16,882 nt of DNA from JAMOQA01 sp964582785 (GTDB lineage Bacteria; Acidobacteriota; Polarisedimenticolia; J045). Below are positions 1 through 6,550 of the stretch, in pieces. Position numbers and translations under genes: made by a program. The notes under the pieces are model-generated. The model was not told where the DNA came from, did no database searches, and saw only the letters and a list, made by a program, of their open reading frames with translations. Position 1 is the stretch's first letter, and every line of letters begins with the position of its first letter. The stretch spans positions 1 to 16,882 of the forward strand of contig CAZOTT010000063.1 in the NCBI GenBank assembly GCA_964582785.1, given 5' to 3'.

Positions 1-2
1 CC

Positions 3-572
3 TTCCTAGTGGCCGGCGCCGGGCCCGTGATCGACCTCTTCCTCCGGTGGGGGAAGTTCACGGCGGAGAACGCGGCCCTGACCGCCCGGCTGCTGGCGAT
101 CCTCGCCCTCGGGTCCCCCTTCTACCTCGCGGGACAGCTGCTCGCCCAGGTGTTCATCTCCACCGGCGACACGAAGACACCGGTCAAGGTGGGCTTCTGG
201 CGCATCGGTTTCAAGGCGCTGGTTTCCGCCGCCCTCCTGCCGGTGCTCCTCGTCCAGGGACTCGCGATCGCCACGACCCTTTCCTCGTGGTTCCGGACCG
301 GCCTGCTCTGGCGCCGCCTCGGCCGGGACGTGCGCCCGGAGGCGCGGGCGTTCGCCGGCCGGGTGGCGCGCCTGGTCGCCGCCGCCGCGGCGGGAGGGCT
401 CGCGGCGTGGATCTTCTTCCGGTGGGCGCCCCCCTTCGGCGAGGGAGTCGTCGCCCGGGCGTTGCGCCTCGTCGCGGGTTCCGGGATCACGATGGTTGTG
501 CACACTGTCCTCGCGGTCGCCACCGGCGCCGCTCCCCTCGGCGACCTCGTCTCCCGCCTCCGCCGCCGCTGA
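3..572 (+). CDS. murJ: MurJ lipid II flippase, C-terminal part (5' truncated by window)
   Basis: This is the last 189 residues of a polytopic membrane protein of the MurJ/MviN family, which flips the peptidoglycan precursor lipid II across the inner membrane. The reading frame is open to the window edge, so the true start lies upstream. The segment with Phe-Thr-Ala-Glu-Asn, followed by a hydrophobic helix and then GDTKTPVKVGFWRI, matches the conserved MurJ stretch near helices 9-10 (family signature of a gly/phe-thr-ala-glu loop, then a gdtkTPvk loop). Further hydrophobic segments and Arg-rich loops follow, ending in a basic tail (RLRRR). The full family length is about 500 residues, so roughly the last third is present. 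It is the only recognisable housekeeping gene left of the accessory stretch. The family call is confident; the exact upstream end is unknown. Confidence 0.9.
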   Translation, partial: FLVAGAGPVIDLFLRWGKFTAENAALTARLLAILALGSPFYLAGQLLAQVFISTGDTKTPVKVGFWRIGFKALVSAALLPVLLVQGLAIATTLSSWFRTGLLWRRLGRDVRPEARAFAGRVARLVAAAAAGGLAAWIFFRWAPPFGEGVVARALRLVAGSGITMVVHTVLAVATGAAPLGDLVSRLRRR

Positions 573-710
573 TCGCTTCAGGCCGAACTACCGCGCTCCG
601 GGGCACCGCGCGGCGGAGTAGGCGCGCCACGGGGGGCGCGACGGCAGTCTCACGGGCGGCGCGGCGATACGGGCGCGGGAGGCGCGCCCGGGGCGGCGTT
701 CCCGGGGTCC

Positions 711-739
711 TTGTCCCGCTTCCGGGACCGACGTATCAC
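711..739 (+). promoter_or_regulatory. Weak sigma70-like promoter candidate
   Basis: A TTGTCC box (711-716) and TATCAC (734-739) are separated by 17 bases, each matching four of six consensus positions. A hairpin with 6-bp arms GTCCCG/CGGGAC (713-728) overlaps it. It would drive the Cys-rich secreted gene about 130 bases downstream. Chance matches are possible. Confidence 0.3.
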
Positions 740-814
740 CGCGATGTCGAAGGCAGGGAGCAGGCCTGCTTCCCGCGAAACAGGGAGGGCGCCCGCGGCC
801 GGGGCGCCGACGAC

Positions 815-862
815 ATGAAGGGCGGGGAGGTCCCCGTAATGAAGGGCGGGGAGGTCCCCGTA
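815..862 (+). repeat. Perfect 24-bp tandem duplication carrying start codon and SD
   Basis: Two identical 24-bp units (815-838 and 839-862) lie immediately upstream of the Cys-rich secreted gene. Each starts with ATG, is in frame with that gene, and contains GGGGAGG. The GGGGAGG of unit 1 is correctly spaced for the ATG of unit 2 at 839. Translation would read MKGGEVPV twice, then run into the gene. The SD-like AGAGGAGG at 862-869 then serves the preferred start at 878. Confidence 0.9.
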
Positions 863-877
863 GAGGAGGCAAGCGAA

Positions 878-1789
878 ATGAAGACTTCGAGGGAGGTCTC
901 GTTGCGTTTCCTGCCGGTGTTCCTGGCTGCGCTGTTGACGGTGTCGGCCGTCATGGCGGGCCCCGTGTCAGCACCAGAGGTCCCGGCAGATCTTGAGGGG
1001 GTGATCCTGGACTCGGTTCCGGTGGAGTGGGGGAATCTCGTCACGCCAGTCCCCACGGAGGTACCCGATCTGTACGTGGTGATCGCCCAGCCGTACATGG
1101 CCCTGGATCCTCGGGCGGAGTCGTTCCGCGCCCGGTGGGAAAATCGGGACGTGGACCCGACCAACCCGGCGATGGTGGCGGAAATGCTGCGGGATCCGGA
1201 TTTGCAAGGGGGTACGGTTCTGCTCGTGTCTCTTTGGAGCGTTGCCGCCGGCAGGACCCGACTGCTAGGATGTGTCGACGTTCGGATCGTTGGTGGCAGG
1301 CACGTTCCTGGTGATCCATGGACGACGATTCCGTCAGCGTTCGATCGCGCGATTGCGGACTGGCGGGCAGCGCTCCGTCGGCGGATCCGTGCCGGCCGTC
1401 GGCTGCGGGACCAGGCGCTGGCGGGCCAGATCGCATGGTACGGGACCCTGGCGCAGGATCGTTCCGTCCTCCAGCTGTGGCTGGATCAGCTGATGGGGCC
1501 GGGGGAGGACTGCAGCAAGAGCGTCAGTTCCATGGCCGGGTGCGAAAGCTGCTGCGACGGCGAGTACTTCTTGAAAAGAACAGCGTGCCGCGGTGCCGGG
1601 GCGCTCACCGCGCTCGGGGTGTGGTTCATCTCGGCCGCGTGCGGGCCGGGCCAGCCGGTCTGCGCGACCGTGGCCGGTACCTTTGCGGTATCGACGGTCA
1701 TGGGGGAGTGCCTGAGGAGCGTGGATCAACAGACGAGGCAGTGCACGACGGCGTGCGGCAAGTCCTTGGAGACCAAGGACCTCTTCTAA
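878..1789 (+). CDS. Unrecognised secreted Cys-rich protein
   Basis: I do not recognise the family. The 303-residue product starts with a clear signal peptide: Lys/Arg residues, then a hydrophobic core at about 10-26, with likely cleavage after Ala27 or Ala32. It should therefore be exported. Residues 30-210 are mixed, with a helical Arg-rich stretch at 160-180. The last 92 residues hold ten cysteines (212, 222, 225, 226, 237, 255, 262, 278, 289, 293), including a CxxCC motif, around a hydrophobic Gly/Ala-rich segment at 239-275. This looks like a disulfide-rich module or a membrane-associated tail. The start at 878 is chosen because AGAGGAGG lies at 862-869 and the signal peptide begins there; in-frame ATGs at 815 and 839 would add an unusual N-terminal extension. 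No operon partner overlaps it. Confidence 0.8.
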   Translation: MKTSREVSLRFLPVFLAALLTVSAVMAGPVSAPEVPADLEGVILDSVPVEWGNLVTPVPTEVPDLYVVIAQPYMALDPRAESFRARWENRDVDPTNPAMVAEMLRDPDLQGGTVLLVSLWSVAAGRTRLLGCVDVRIVGGRHVPGDPWTTIPSAFDRAIADWRAALRRRIRAGRRLRDQALAGQIAWYGTLAQDRSVLQLWLDQLMGPGEDCSKSVSSMAGCESCCDGEYFLKRTACRGAGALTALGVWFISAACGPGQPVCATVAGTFAVSTVMGECLRSVDQQTRQCTTACGKSLETKDLF

Positions 1790-1809
1790 CGATGGTTCCG
1801 GGGACGGAC

Positions 1810-1862
1810 GGGGAGACGGGCGGTTCGGGTGACCGGGAGGTTACCGCCTGCTCGGTCTCCCC
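1810..1862 (+). terminator. Long hairpin after the Cys-rich gene, possible terminator
   Basis: An 8-bp outer stem (GGGGAGAC at 1810-1817 with GTCTCCCC at 1855-1862) encloses an inner GGCGGT/ACCGCC pairing. It lies 20 bases after the stop codon. No T-run follows, so termination is uncertain. Confidence 0.4.
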
Positions 1863-1943
1863 TCCGCCCCGGGTTGGGGACAACCGGTATTGCCGGGTCA
1901 ACCTGGATCCGAGCGTACCCTGAAGGCGAAAAGGGAGGAAGGC

Positions 1944-2504
1944 ATGGCCGGCTTGCGTGCAACCGGAGACCTTGACAGGTTGCTGTTCGTGCGCAGACAC
2001 ATGGCGTACGTCATGCCGTTGTCCGGGTGGGGCCTGATCCTGACGATCGAGCTATCGGAAGCCCTCCGGCTGCGCGACTACCTGGTCGGAGTCGACTTCC
2101 TGCTGTGGTTCGGGGTGTTCCACCTCGCGCTGCGTCCGCTCGTCCGGGCGAGCCTGGAATCGACCGCCAGGTGGCAGGGGTGCCACCCGGGGGAACTGGA
2201 GTTCGGGACCGGTTTGCGGCGGCTGGTCGGCCTGACGCAGAACGAGCCCTGGTGGGTCACCTGGTCGATCCTCGCGTGCTGGACGTGCCTGCCGGTGGCG
2301 GCGGCCCTGACAGTGGCCGGGCTGATGATCCCGCCGGGTTTCTTCGGGGGTGACATCCGGGGGCCACTGGGAGTGATGTCCGCGATCCGGGCAGGGGGTG
2401 TCGCCCTGGCGTTCCTCCTTGCGCCCCTCGTGCGCTGGTTGGCGGGGACAGGGATGGTGGACGAGGCGGCGCACACCGGTAGAGGCGAAGGCCTGGTCGA
2501 CTGA
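1944..2504 (+). CDS. Four-helix membrane protein of unknown family
   Basis: The 186-residue product has about four hydrophobic segments (residues 20-40, 47-66, 104-128, 146-166) and is probably an inner-membrane protein. I do not recognise the family. A marked motif, EPWWVTWSILACW (101-113), sits at the start of the third segment and is conserved in the truncated paralogue at 5239-5613, which also shares the C-terminal GEGLVD-like end. The ATG at 1944 is preceded by GGGAGG at 1933-1938 with good spacing. An upstream in-frame extension to 1890 lacks a ribosome site. The gene stands alone: 154 bases after the secreted gene and about 210 before the regulator gene. Its last 18 bases begin a 70-bp block repeated exactly at 5596. 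Confidence 0.8.
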   Translation: MAGLRATGDLDRLLFVRRHMAYVMPLSGWGLILTIELSEALRLRDYLVGVDFLLWFGVFHLALRPLVRASLESTARWQGCHPGELEFGTGLRRLVGLTQNEPWWVTWSILACWTCLPVAAALTVAGLMIPPGFFGGDIRGPLGVMSAIRAGGVALAFLLAPLVRWLAGTGMVDEAAHTGRGEGLVD

Positions 2505-2556
2505 GAGGAAGGGCGGCGGGGGAGCGGGGCGGTCCGCGTGCGCTCCCTCCGCCCGC
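2487..2556 (+). repeat. 70-bp perfect direct repeat, copy 1
   Basis: The 70 bases spanning the last codons, stop and downstream hairpin of the membrane-protein gene recur without mismatch at 5596-5665. The pair is direct and separated by 3109 bases start to start. Confidence 0.95.
2511..2554 (+). terminator. GC-rich stem-loop downstream of membrane-protein gene
   Basis: A 14-16 base stem (5' arm at 2511-2526, 3' arm at 2541-2554) with a small bulge begins six bases after the stop codon. It is followed by no T-run. Its exact retention in the second copy supports a role such as termination or transcript protection. Confidence 0.5.
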
Positions 2557-2621
2557 CGGGGCGCAGGCTCCGCCCCTGTTCCGCGCCGCTGAGAGTGAAA
2601 CGAGGGTGGGAGACGCCCTTC

Positions 2622-2650
2622 TTGATCTTCTTTCAGGGTTTTGATACCGT
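2622..2650 (+). promoter_or_regulatory. Promoter candidate for the XRE-TPR regulator
   Basis: The stretch at 2620-2650 is AT-rich relative to its surroundings. TTGATC (2622-2627) is followed after 17 bases by TACCGT (2645-2650), with an alternative GATACC at 2643. It lies about 65 bases before the chosen GTG start. The match to consensus is weak. Confidence 0.35.
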
Positions 2651-2713
2651 CCAGCCGTCATGGTGCCCCGGTGGGCGGCATGGCCGCGCCTTCCGGGGGA
2701 GGAGGGCTGGACA

Positions 2714-3949
2714 GTGGGTGAGACATCTGCCCTGGGGGCGTTGCTCCGGCGCCGAAGGGAGAGTCTCGGCCTCAGCACGTACAAGGTCTGTGCAAGGCTG
2801 GACCGCCTCGGCATTCGCCTTTCCCCCAGTCAGCTCCGTCGCATCGAGGACGGGGCGATGCCACGGGGGGACCAGCTGGCCGGGCTGTGCCGGATCTTCG
2901 ATCTCGCGCCACAGTATGTGCACGACCTGATCCTCGTCTCCGGGGACCGGGCGGTCCGGATTTCCGACAAGGAGAAGTCGATCGAGGAATTGCTGCGGGA
3001 TGGCGTCGCGTTGGCGAGGCGCGGACGCGACGGTCGAGCGCGGGCGCGGTTCGCGGCGGCTCTCGGCAAGGCGCTGGCGGCTGGTGACGACGCCATGGCG
3101 TCCCGTGCTCGGGTTCGGCTTGCCTGGATGGACATCCGGCAGGGGCACTGGGCGGCCGTGATTTTCCGCTGCGCCGAGGTTCTGAACGACGAGGCGGCGG
3201 ACGAGCGGGACAGGGACGTGGCACGGTGCTTCCTGCTTCGCGCCCTTTCCCGTGGAGCGTGGCGTGAGATCGCCGAGCGGTACCTGCCGGTGGTGGAGGT
3301 GGTCGCGAACGACCGAAAGAAGGATCCCATGCTGCGCGGCACGGCCTGGTCGGCATTGGCGCGGTACCACCGGTTGCAGGGGGACGTCGAAGGAACGATC
3401 GACGCCGCCCGGCGCGCGGCGCGGCTGTATGCCCGGTCGGAGGCACGTTCCGAGAGGGTCCGCACGATACATGAAATCGCGGACGTGCTGCACGCCGCGG
3501 GACGCGGCGGAGAAGCGTTGCGGGAACTGCGGGTCCTCGAGCGGGAAACCCGCATGGCTGCCTTCCGTGGAGGGCGGCTGGGGCTGCTGTGGCGCCTGGG
3601 ACGGGCCCTCGTCTCGGTTGGCCGGGAGGAAGCGGCGATCCCCTTCCTCGAGGAGGCGGACGAGTTGGCGGAAGATCTCCAGGAGGAAGGAACTCGCTTC
3701 CGTGCCCGCTACTGGTTGGCCAGGGCGCTGCGCGCGGCGGGCCATGTCGGGAGGGCCAGGAAACTGGAAGGGTGGCTCATCGAGGAGGTCCACCGACAGG
3801 ATGACCAGTGGCCCGAGGTTCAGACTGTTCTCCAGCGGTCCCGGGCGGGAAGCCGCCGGGAGCCTGCCACTGGAGTGGACTCCGGGGGAGAGAAACCTGG
3901 ACCTGCGGGGCGGAGAACCGGGCGTCTGGCGAAGGGAGGTGCGGTATGA
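2714..3949 (+). CDS. XRE-type HTH regulator with TPR-like C-terminal domain
   Basis: The 411-residue product begins with a helix-turn-helix of the XRE/Cro type. Residues 7-65 read as helices with ALLRRRRESLGLS, a recognition helix around SPSQLRRIEDG, and an LCRIFDLAP ending. Residues 85-375 are continuous Ala/Arg/Leu-rich helix pairs with TPR-like spacing (for example WSALARYHRLQGDVEGTIDA). The tail is Gly/Pro/Arg-rich and disordered. XRE-plus-TPR proteins are usually DNA-binding regulators whose repeat domain binds a peptide or protein; RRNPP quorum regulators are one such group, but I cannot assign this protein to them. The GTG at 2714 is chosen over the ATG at 2660 because GGAGGAGGG (2697-2705) lies directly upstream and the HTH fold starts there. 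Its stop overlaps the next gene by ATGA, implying translational coupling to the secreted protein. Confidence 0.82.
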   Translation: MGETSALGALLRRRRESLGLSTYKVCARLDRLGIRLSPSQLRRIEDGAMPRGDQLAGLCRIFDLAPQYVHDLILVSGDRAVRISDKEKSIEELLRDGVALARRGRDGRARARFAAALGKALAAGDDAMASRARVRLAWMDIRQGHWAAVIFRCAEVLNDEAADERDRDVARCFLLRALSRGAWREIAERYLPVVEVVANDRKKDPMLRGTAWSALARYHRLQGDVEGTIDAARRAARLYARSEARSERVRTIHEIADVLHAAGRGGEALRELRVLERETRMAAFRGGRLGLLWRLGRALVSVGREEAAIPFLEEADELAEDLQEEGTRFRARYWLARALRAAGHVGRARKLEGWLIEEVHRQDDQWPEVQTVLQRSRAGSRREPATGVDSGGEKPGPAGRRTGRLAKGGAV

Positions 3950-4839
3950 GGCGGATCCACTGGGTGCCGATCGTGGTGGGAGTCCTGGTGCTTCCCCCCG
4001 CCGGGCCCCGGGCGGAGGTGTCCGTGGATCAGCCGGCGAGCACTGCCCCCCGCTGGTTGTCCCTCGCCCTCCAGGGGGGAGGGGACGATGCCTGTCCTTC
4101 CCCATGGTCCGTCGTCCGGGACGGTGTCCCGGGAGACTGGGTTCTGAACCCCGACGGTGACCTGCGGGGAGATGGCCATCCGGCCGCGGCGTTCCCACCG
4201 GGAACGTTTCATCCGGTGGTGGCGTGGTCGACCGTGATCGAAGGAAACGGCCGGGACGTGGTGCTGTCCGAGTGGACGGGAACCGGGTGGTCCGTCCCGG
4301 AGAGCGTGGCGGATGGTCCTGCGGAGCAGCGGGGCCCGGACGTCGCGGTCCTCCCGGACGGAGGCCTCGTCGCGACCTGGTGGGAAGAGGATGGCAACAC
4401 CGGCCAGGTCTGGGTGCGTCAGCGGGCGCCGGACGGATCCTGGACGCAGCCCGAGGCCGTTTCTCCCGCGAGTGAGGACTGCCGCTGGCCGGCCGTGACG
4501 GTCGTGGACGGAGTCGTGCTCGTCGGCTGGTTCAGGGAAATGGGTGACGGGACACGGGAGGTGGTCGTGGCGCGCGAGGACGCCGGGTGGGCTACCGAGG
4601 TCATCGGGCAGACGACCTATTCCGGGCCCGACGGCGGGGGAAACGCATTCCTGGAGCTTCACGCGGTCGGATCGCGGGCCTGGTCCGACTGGCGTCTGGC
4701 CGCCGACCGGATCGGGACCTCGCGACGGGATCCGGCCAGCGGGTCGTGGAGCGAGGTGGACGAGATCCCGTGCGAGAACAGCCCGGACGGTCGCCGCAGG
4801 GCCCGCTGGGATGCGAAGACACGCGCACTCGGGTGGTGA
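3946..4839 (+). CDS. Secreted propeller-like repeat protein of unknown function
   Basis: The 297-residue product has a short basic N-terminus (MRRIHWVP) and a hydrophobic core at 7-19 ending near Ala-Gly-Pro-Arg-Ala, so it is probably exported. Residues 85-260 show about four repeats of 40-50 residues. Each has a hydrophobic strand with Trp, such as DVAVLPDGGLVATWW or PAVTVVDGVVLVGWF, followed by a turn like PDGSWTQPE or DAGWATE. This resembles sialidase/BNR-type beta-propeller blades. No catalytic residues could be assigned, and the blade number is low for a closed propeller. The C-terminus is Arg-rich and may be shortened. The start overlaps the stop of the XRE-TPR gene (ATGA), so the two are made together, suggesting the secreted protein belongs to the regulator's pathway. 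Confidence 0.72.
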   Translation: MRRIHWVPIVVGVLVLPPAGPRAEVSVDQPASTAPRWLSLALQGGGDDACPSPWSVVRDGVPGDWVLNPDGDLRGDGHPAAAFPPGTFHPVVAWSTVIEGNGRDVVLSEWTGTGWSVPESVADGPAEQRGPDVAVLPDGGLVATWWEEDGNTGQVWVRQRAPDGSWTQPEAVSPASEDCRWPAVTVVDGVVLVGWFREMGDGTREVVVAREDAGWATEVIGQTTYSGPDGGGNAFLELHAVGSRAWSDWRLAADRIGTSRRDPASGSWSEVDEIPCENSPDGRRRARWDAKTRALGW

Positions 4840-5238
4840 GTCTTTCCGGCGCAACCGACCCTCGCGGCGCCCGGTCCCCAGCGGGAGAGCCGCAGCGTCA
4901 TCTCCGGCAACGATTGCGTGATCGGGCGACGGCCGACGGCTGTCGCGCCGACCATCTTCGCACTCCGGGTCGACGTCGCCGCTTCCGGTGATGGGCGTCG
5001 TTGCCCCTTGTGCCCGGGCTTCCACCCGGCCGTGCGGGTCCCCCGTGTCGCAAGGGTTCGGTCCGGGACGGCGCTTCCGGTGTCGGTTCCGTGGGCCCCA
5101 CGGCGAGCGCGACCCCCGCCGGTGGAGCGCACCAGGGCAGGTCGTCCCGGTGGGGGGCAGGCCTGTCTTCCACGGGGAATGCCGTCGACGGTGGTCGTCC
5201 CGGGGGTGGGGTGCGGGTGTTGACGGCCGGGAAGAGGG
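4840..5238. other. Intergenic region without a supported gene
   Basis: These 399 bases show no frame with a credible ribosome site, family motif or coherent product. Open frames run through but appear to be by-products of low stop-codon frequency. The stretch may hold decayed coding sequence from the 3' end of the propeller gene or the missing 5' part of the truncated membrane gene. I could not align either convincingly. Confidence 0.5.
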
Positions 5239-5613
5239 GTGAGGAGAATCGGCTGGTGGTGGGGGAGGTGGCGGCGGGGGTCGTCCCGCGCGGAGCTCGG
5301 CCTGCGGTCGACCGCCGCCTGGCAGGGTCGGCGGGTGGAGGACCTGTCGCCGGGGTGCGGGGTCCGGGGGTTCTTCGGGCTGACGGCGGCGGAGCCCTGG
5401 TGGGTGACGTGGTCGATCCTGGCCTGCTGGTCGTGGTTGCCGGCGTGGGGGATCGTGCTGGCCCTTGCTGGCCTGGCGGGGGTGGAGACGATACCTCTCG
5501 GGCAGTCCCTGGGCGTGCTGAGGGCGTTCGCCCTGGCGCCGGTGGTGCCGTGGGTGACGGGCGAGAATCCGGAGTCGGCGCCTTTCGGGGGGAAAGAAGG
5601 CCTGGTCGACTGA
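5239..5613 (+). pseudogene. 5'-truncated paralogue of the four-helix membrane protein
   Basis: The frame encodes 124 residues whose last 100 or so align with the C-terminal part of the 1944-2504 product. STAAWQG matches STARWQG, the segment EPWWVTWSILACW is identical, LGVLRA...LAPVVPWVTG matches LGVMSA...LAPLVRWLAG, and both end in EGLVD. The first two membrane helices are missing, and the Trp/Arg-rich first 20 residues have no counterpart. The GTG at 5239 has GAAGAGG almost touching it, a poor ribosome-site distance. The most likely reading is a remnant left by duplication and truncation, although a short expressed derivative cannot be excluded. The 3' end and hairpin are identical to copy 1, so that part is recently copied or kept uniform by gene conversion. 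Confidence 0.65.
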
Positions 5614-5665
5614 GAGGAAGGGCGGCGGGGGAGCGGGGCGGTCCGCGTGCGCTCCCTCCGCCCGC
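5596..5665 (+). repeat. 70-bp perfect direct repeat, copy 2
   Basis: This block is identical to 2487-2556 and includes the last five codons, the stop codon and the GC-rich stem-loop (5620-5663). Identity ends abruptly at both sides, while flanking coding sequence is much more diverged. Confidence 0.95.
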
Positions 5666-5697
5666 GGACGTTCCCCGCCGGGTCGTTCCCGGGGTGC

Positions 5698-5730
5698 AAC
5701 GCCGGCCGCCTTCGCGGGCGGCGTTTTCCT
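5698..5730 (+). terminator. Rho-independent terminator
   Basis: AACGCCG (5698-5704) pairs with CGGCGTT (5719-5725). An inner CCGC/GCGG pairing sits over a short loop containing TTCG, and TTTTCCTTT follows. It is the only hairpin in this accessory stretch with a proper T-tract, so it closes the region. Confidence 0.75.
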
Positions 5731-5995
5731 TTCGCGGAGGGGCCCGCGGGCGTATTCATGGAGGCGCACGACGGATCTCCGCGAACAGCGGAACGACGAG
5801 CGAGGGGATCGCCCGGGCGGCTTCCGGGTTCCACGGGCCCGGTCCCGGCCGGGCGTGCCGGCGGCGGGTTCCGCCGGCGCGCCGGGAGGAGGAAGACCGG
5901 CGATCCCGGCCGTCCCGGGTCCCGCCGGACCATTCACCGGGGGGCGCATTCCGGCGGGACCCGGGCGGTCACTTTCCCTTCCGCGTCCCGCGGCG

Positions 5996-6088
5996 CCCCG
6001 CCTTCCCTTGCCGCGGACCCATTCCCTCCCGGCGGCGCGACCTGTCTCCGGGTTCGCAAGGGGCACCCCCCGCCTTCCCTCGCCGCGG
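5996..6088 (+). repeat. Imperfect 21-bp direct repeat pair
   Basis: The 21-base units at 5996-6016 and 6068-6088 differ at one position and begin 72 bases apart. They sit in a C/T-rich stretch with further partial matches (TTCCCT, GCCGCGG). No function can be assigned. Confidence 0.7.
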
Positions 6089-6170
6089 TTTCCTTCCGTC
6101 CCGGCCGCCGCCGGCCGGGGGCAGCTCCCGGGTGACCCCGGGGCTCCCGGTCTCCATCCCCCCCGCGGTC

Positions 6171-6190
6171 CCGGGGAAGCGTTTCCCCGG
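6171..6190. repeat. Perfect 8-bp-stem hairpin upstream of DUF2007 gene
   Basis: CCGGGGAA (6171-6178) pairs perfectly with TTCCCCGG (6183-6190) over the loop GCGT. It lies 81 bases upstream of the DUF2007 start and lacks a T-run on either strand. It could be an operator or a leader hairpin. Confidence 0.5.
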
Positions 6191-6271
6191 CTTGCCCGGG
6201 CGGGGGCCGATCGGCGAAGATCGTGCGCGGGGTGGAGAAACCGCCGGGCCCCGGCACGGCGAGGAGGCACG

Positions 6272-6550
6272 ATGCGGGACGAGGGCGACCACCGGGAGCC
6301 GGTAACGGTCTGGGAGGGCCAGGGAGAGGTGGAGGCCCAGACGATCCGGGCGTTCCTCGAGGGTCAGGGGATCCCCGCCGCGATCCGGGGGGAGGCCCTG
6401 CGGACGGTCTACGGGCTGACGATGGACGGGCTGGGAAAGGTCGAGATCCAGGTGCCCGCGGAGTTCGTCGCCGAGGCCCGGGACCTGCTCCGGCGGATGG
6501 AGGCGGGGGAGTTCACCCTCGCGGACGACGAGGATCCCGACCTCGGGTGA
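6272..6550 (+). CDS. DUF2007 family small protein
   Basis: The 92-residue soluble protein matches the DUF2007 pattern: a short N-terminal strand (VTVWEGQGEVEAQTIRAFL), then EGQGIPAAIRGE, a GLGKVEIQVPAEFVAEARDLL core and an acidic tail. Members are small proteins of unclear role, sometimes called putative signal-transducing or prokaryotic DUF2007 proteins, and resemble a PII-like or ACT-like alpha/beta fold. The ATG at 6272 has GAGGAGG at 6261-6267 just upstream. Its TGA overlaps the ATG of thiL by one base, so the two are co-translated. The longer frame upstream to 5855 has no ribosome site and a low-complexity product. Confidence 0.82.
   Translation: MRDEGDHREPVTVWEGQGEVEAQTIRAFLEGQGIPAAIRGEALRTVYGLTMDGLGKVEIQVPAEFVAEARDLLRRMEAGEFTLADDEDPDLG

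Larger units (their letters stand above)
573..877. other. Intergenic region, murJ to Cys-rich gene
   Basis: These 305 bases hold no supported gene, although one frame stays open through them because stop codons are rare at this GC content. Visible elements are a small hairpin at 713-728, a weak promoter candidate at 711-739 and a 24-bp tandem duplication at 815-862. The palindromic GCAGGCCTGC near 762 has no known meaning here. Confidence 0.6.
5614..6271. other. Long non-coding stretch with terminators and repeats
   Basis: These 658 bases lie between the truncated paralogue and the DUF2007 gene. Several frames are open, but their products are low-complexity Gly/Pro/Arg strings without motifs. 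What can be seen is a rho-independent terminator (5698-5730), an imperfect 21-bp direct repeat (5996-6016, 6068-6088) in a pyrimidine-rich stretch, and a perfect hairpin (6171-6190). The promoter for the DUF2007-thiL unit should be near the right end but is not clear. Confidence 0.5.

Noticed and set aside
815..862. CRISPR-like repeat
   Set aside because: There are only two units, directly adjacent with no spacer, and they are in frame with a gene start.
47..877. N-terminal extension of the Cys-rich protein into the murJ region
   Set aside because: It overlaps murJ in another frame, gives a low-complexity Arg/Pro/Gly string and would bury the signal peptide.
6191..6271. Possible TPP riboswitch upstream of the thiL unit
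   Set aside because: No CTGAGA or other conserved TPP-aptamer segments are visible in this stretch or further upstream.
5001..6305. Plus-strand open frame of 434 codons across the truncated paralogue
   Set aside because: It overlaps the recognisable paralogue in another frame and has no ribosome site, motif or coherent composition.
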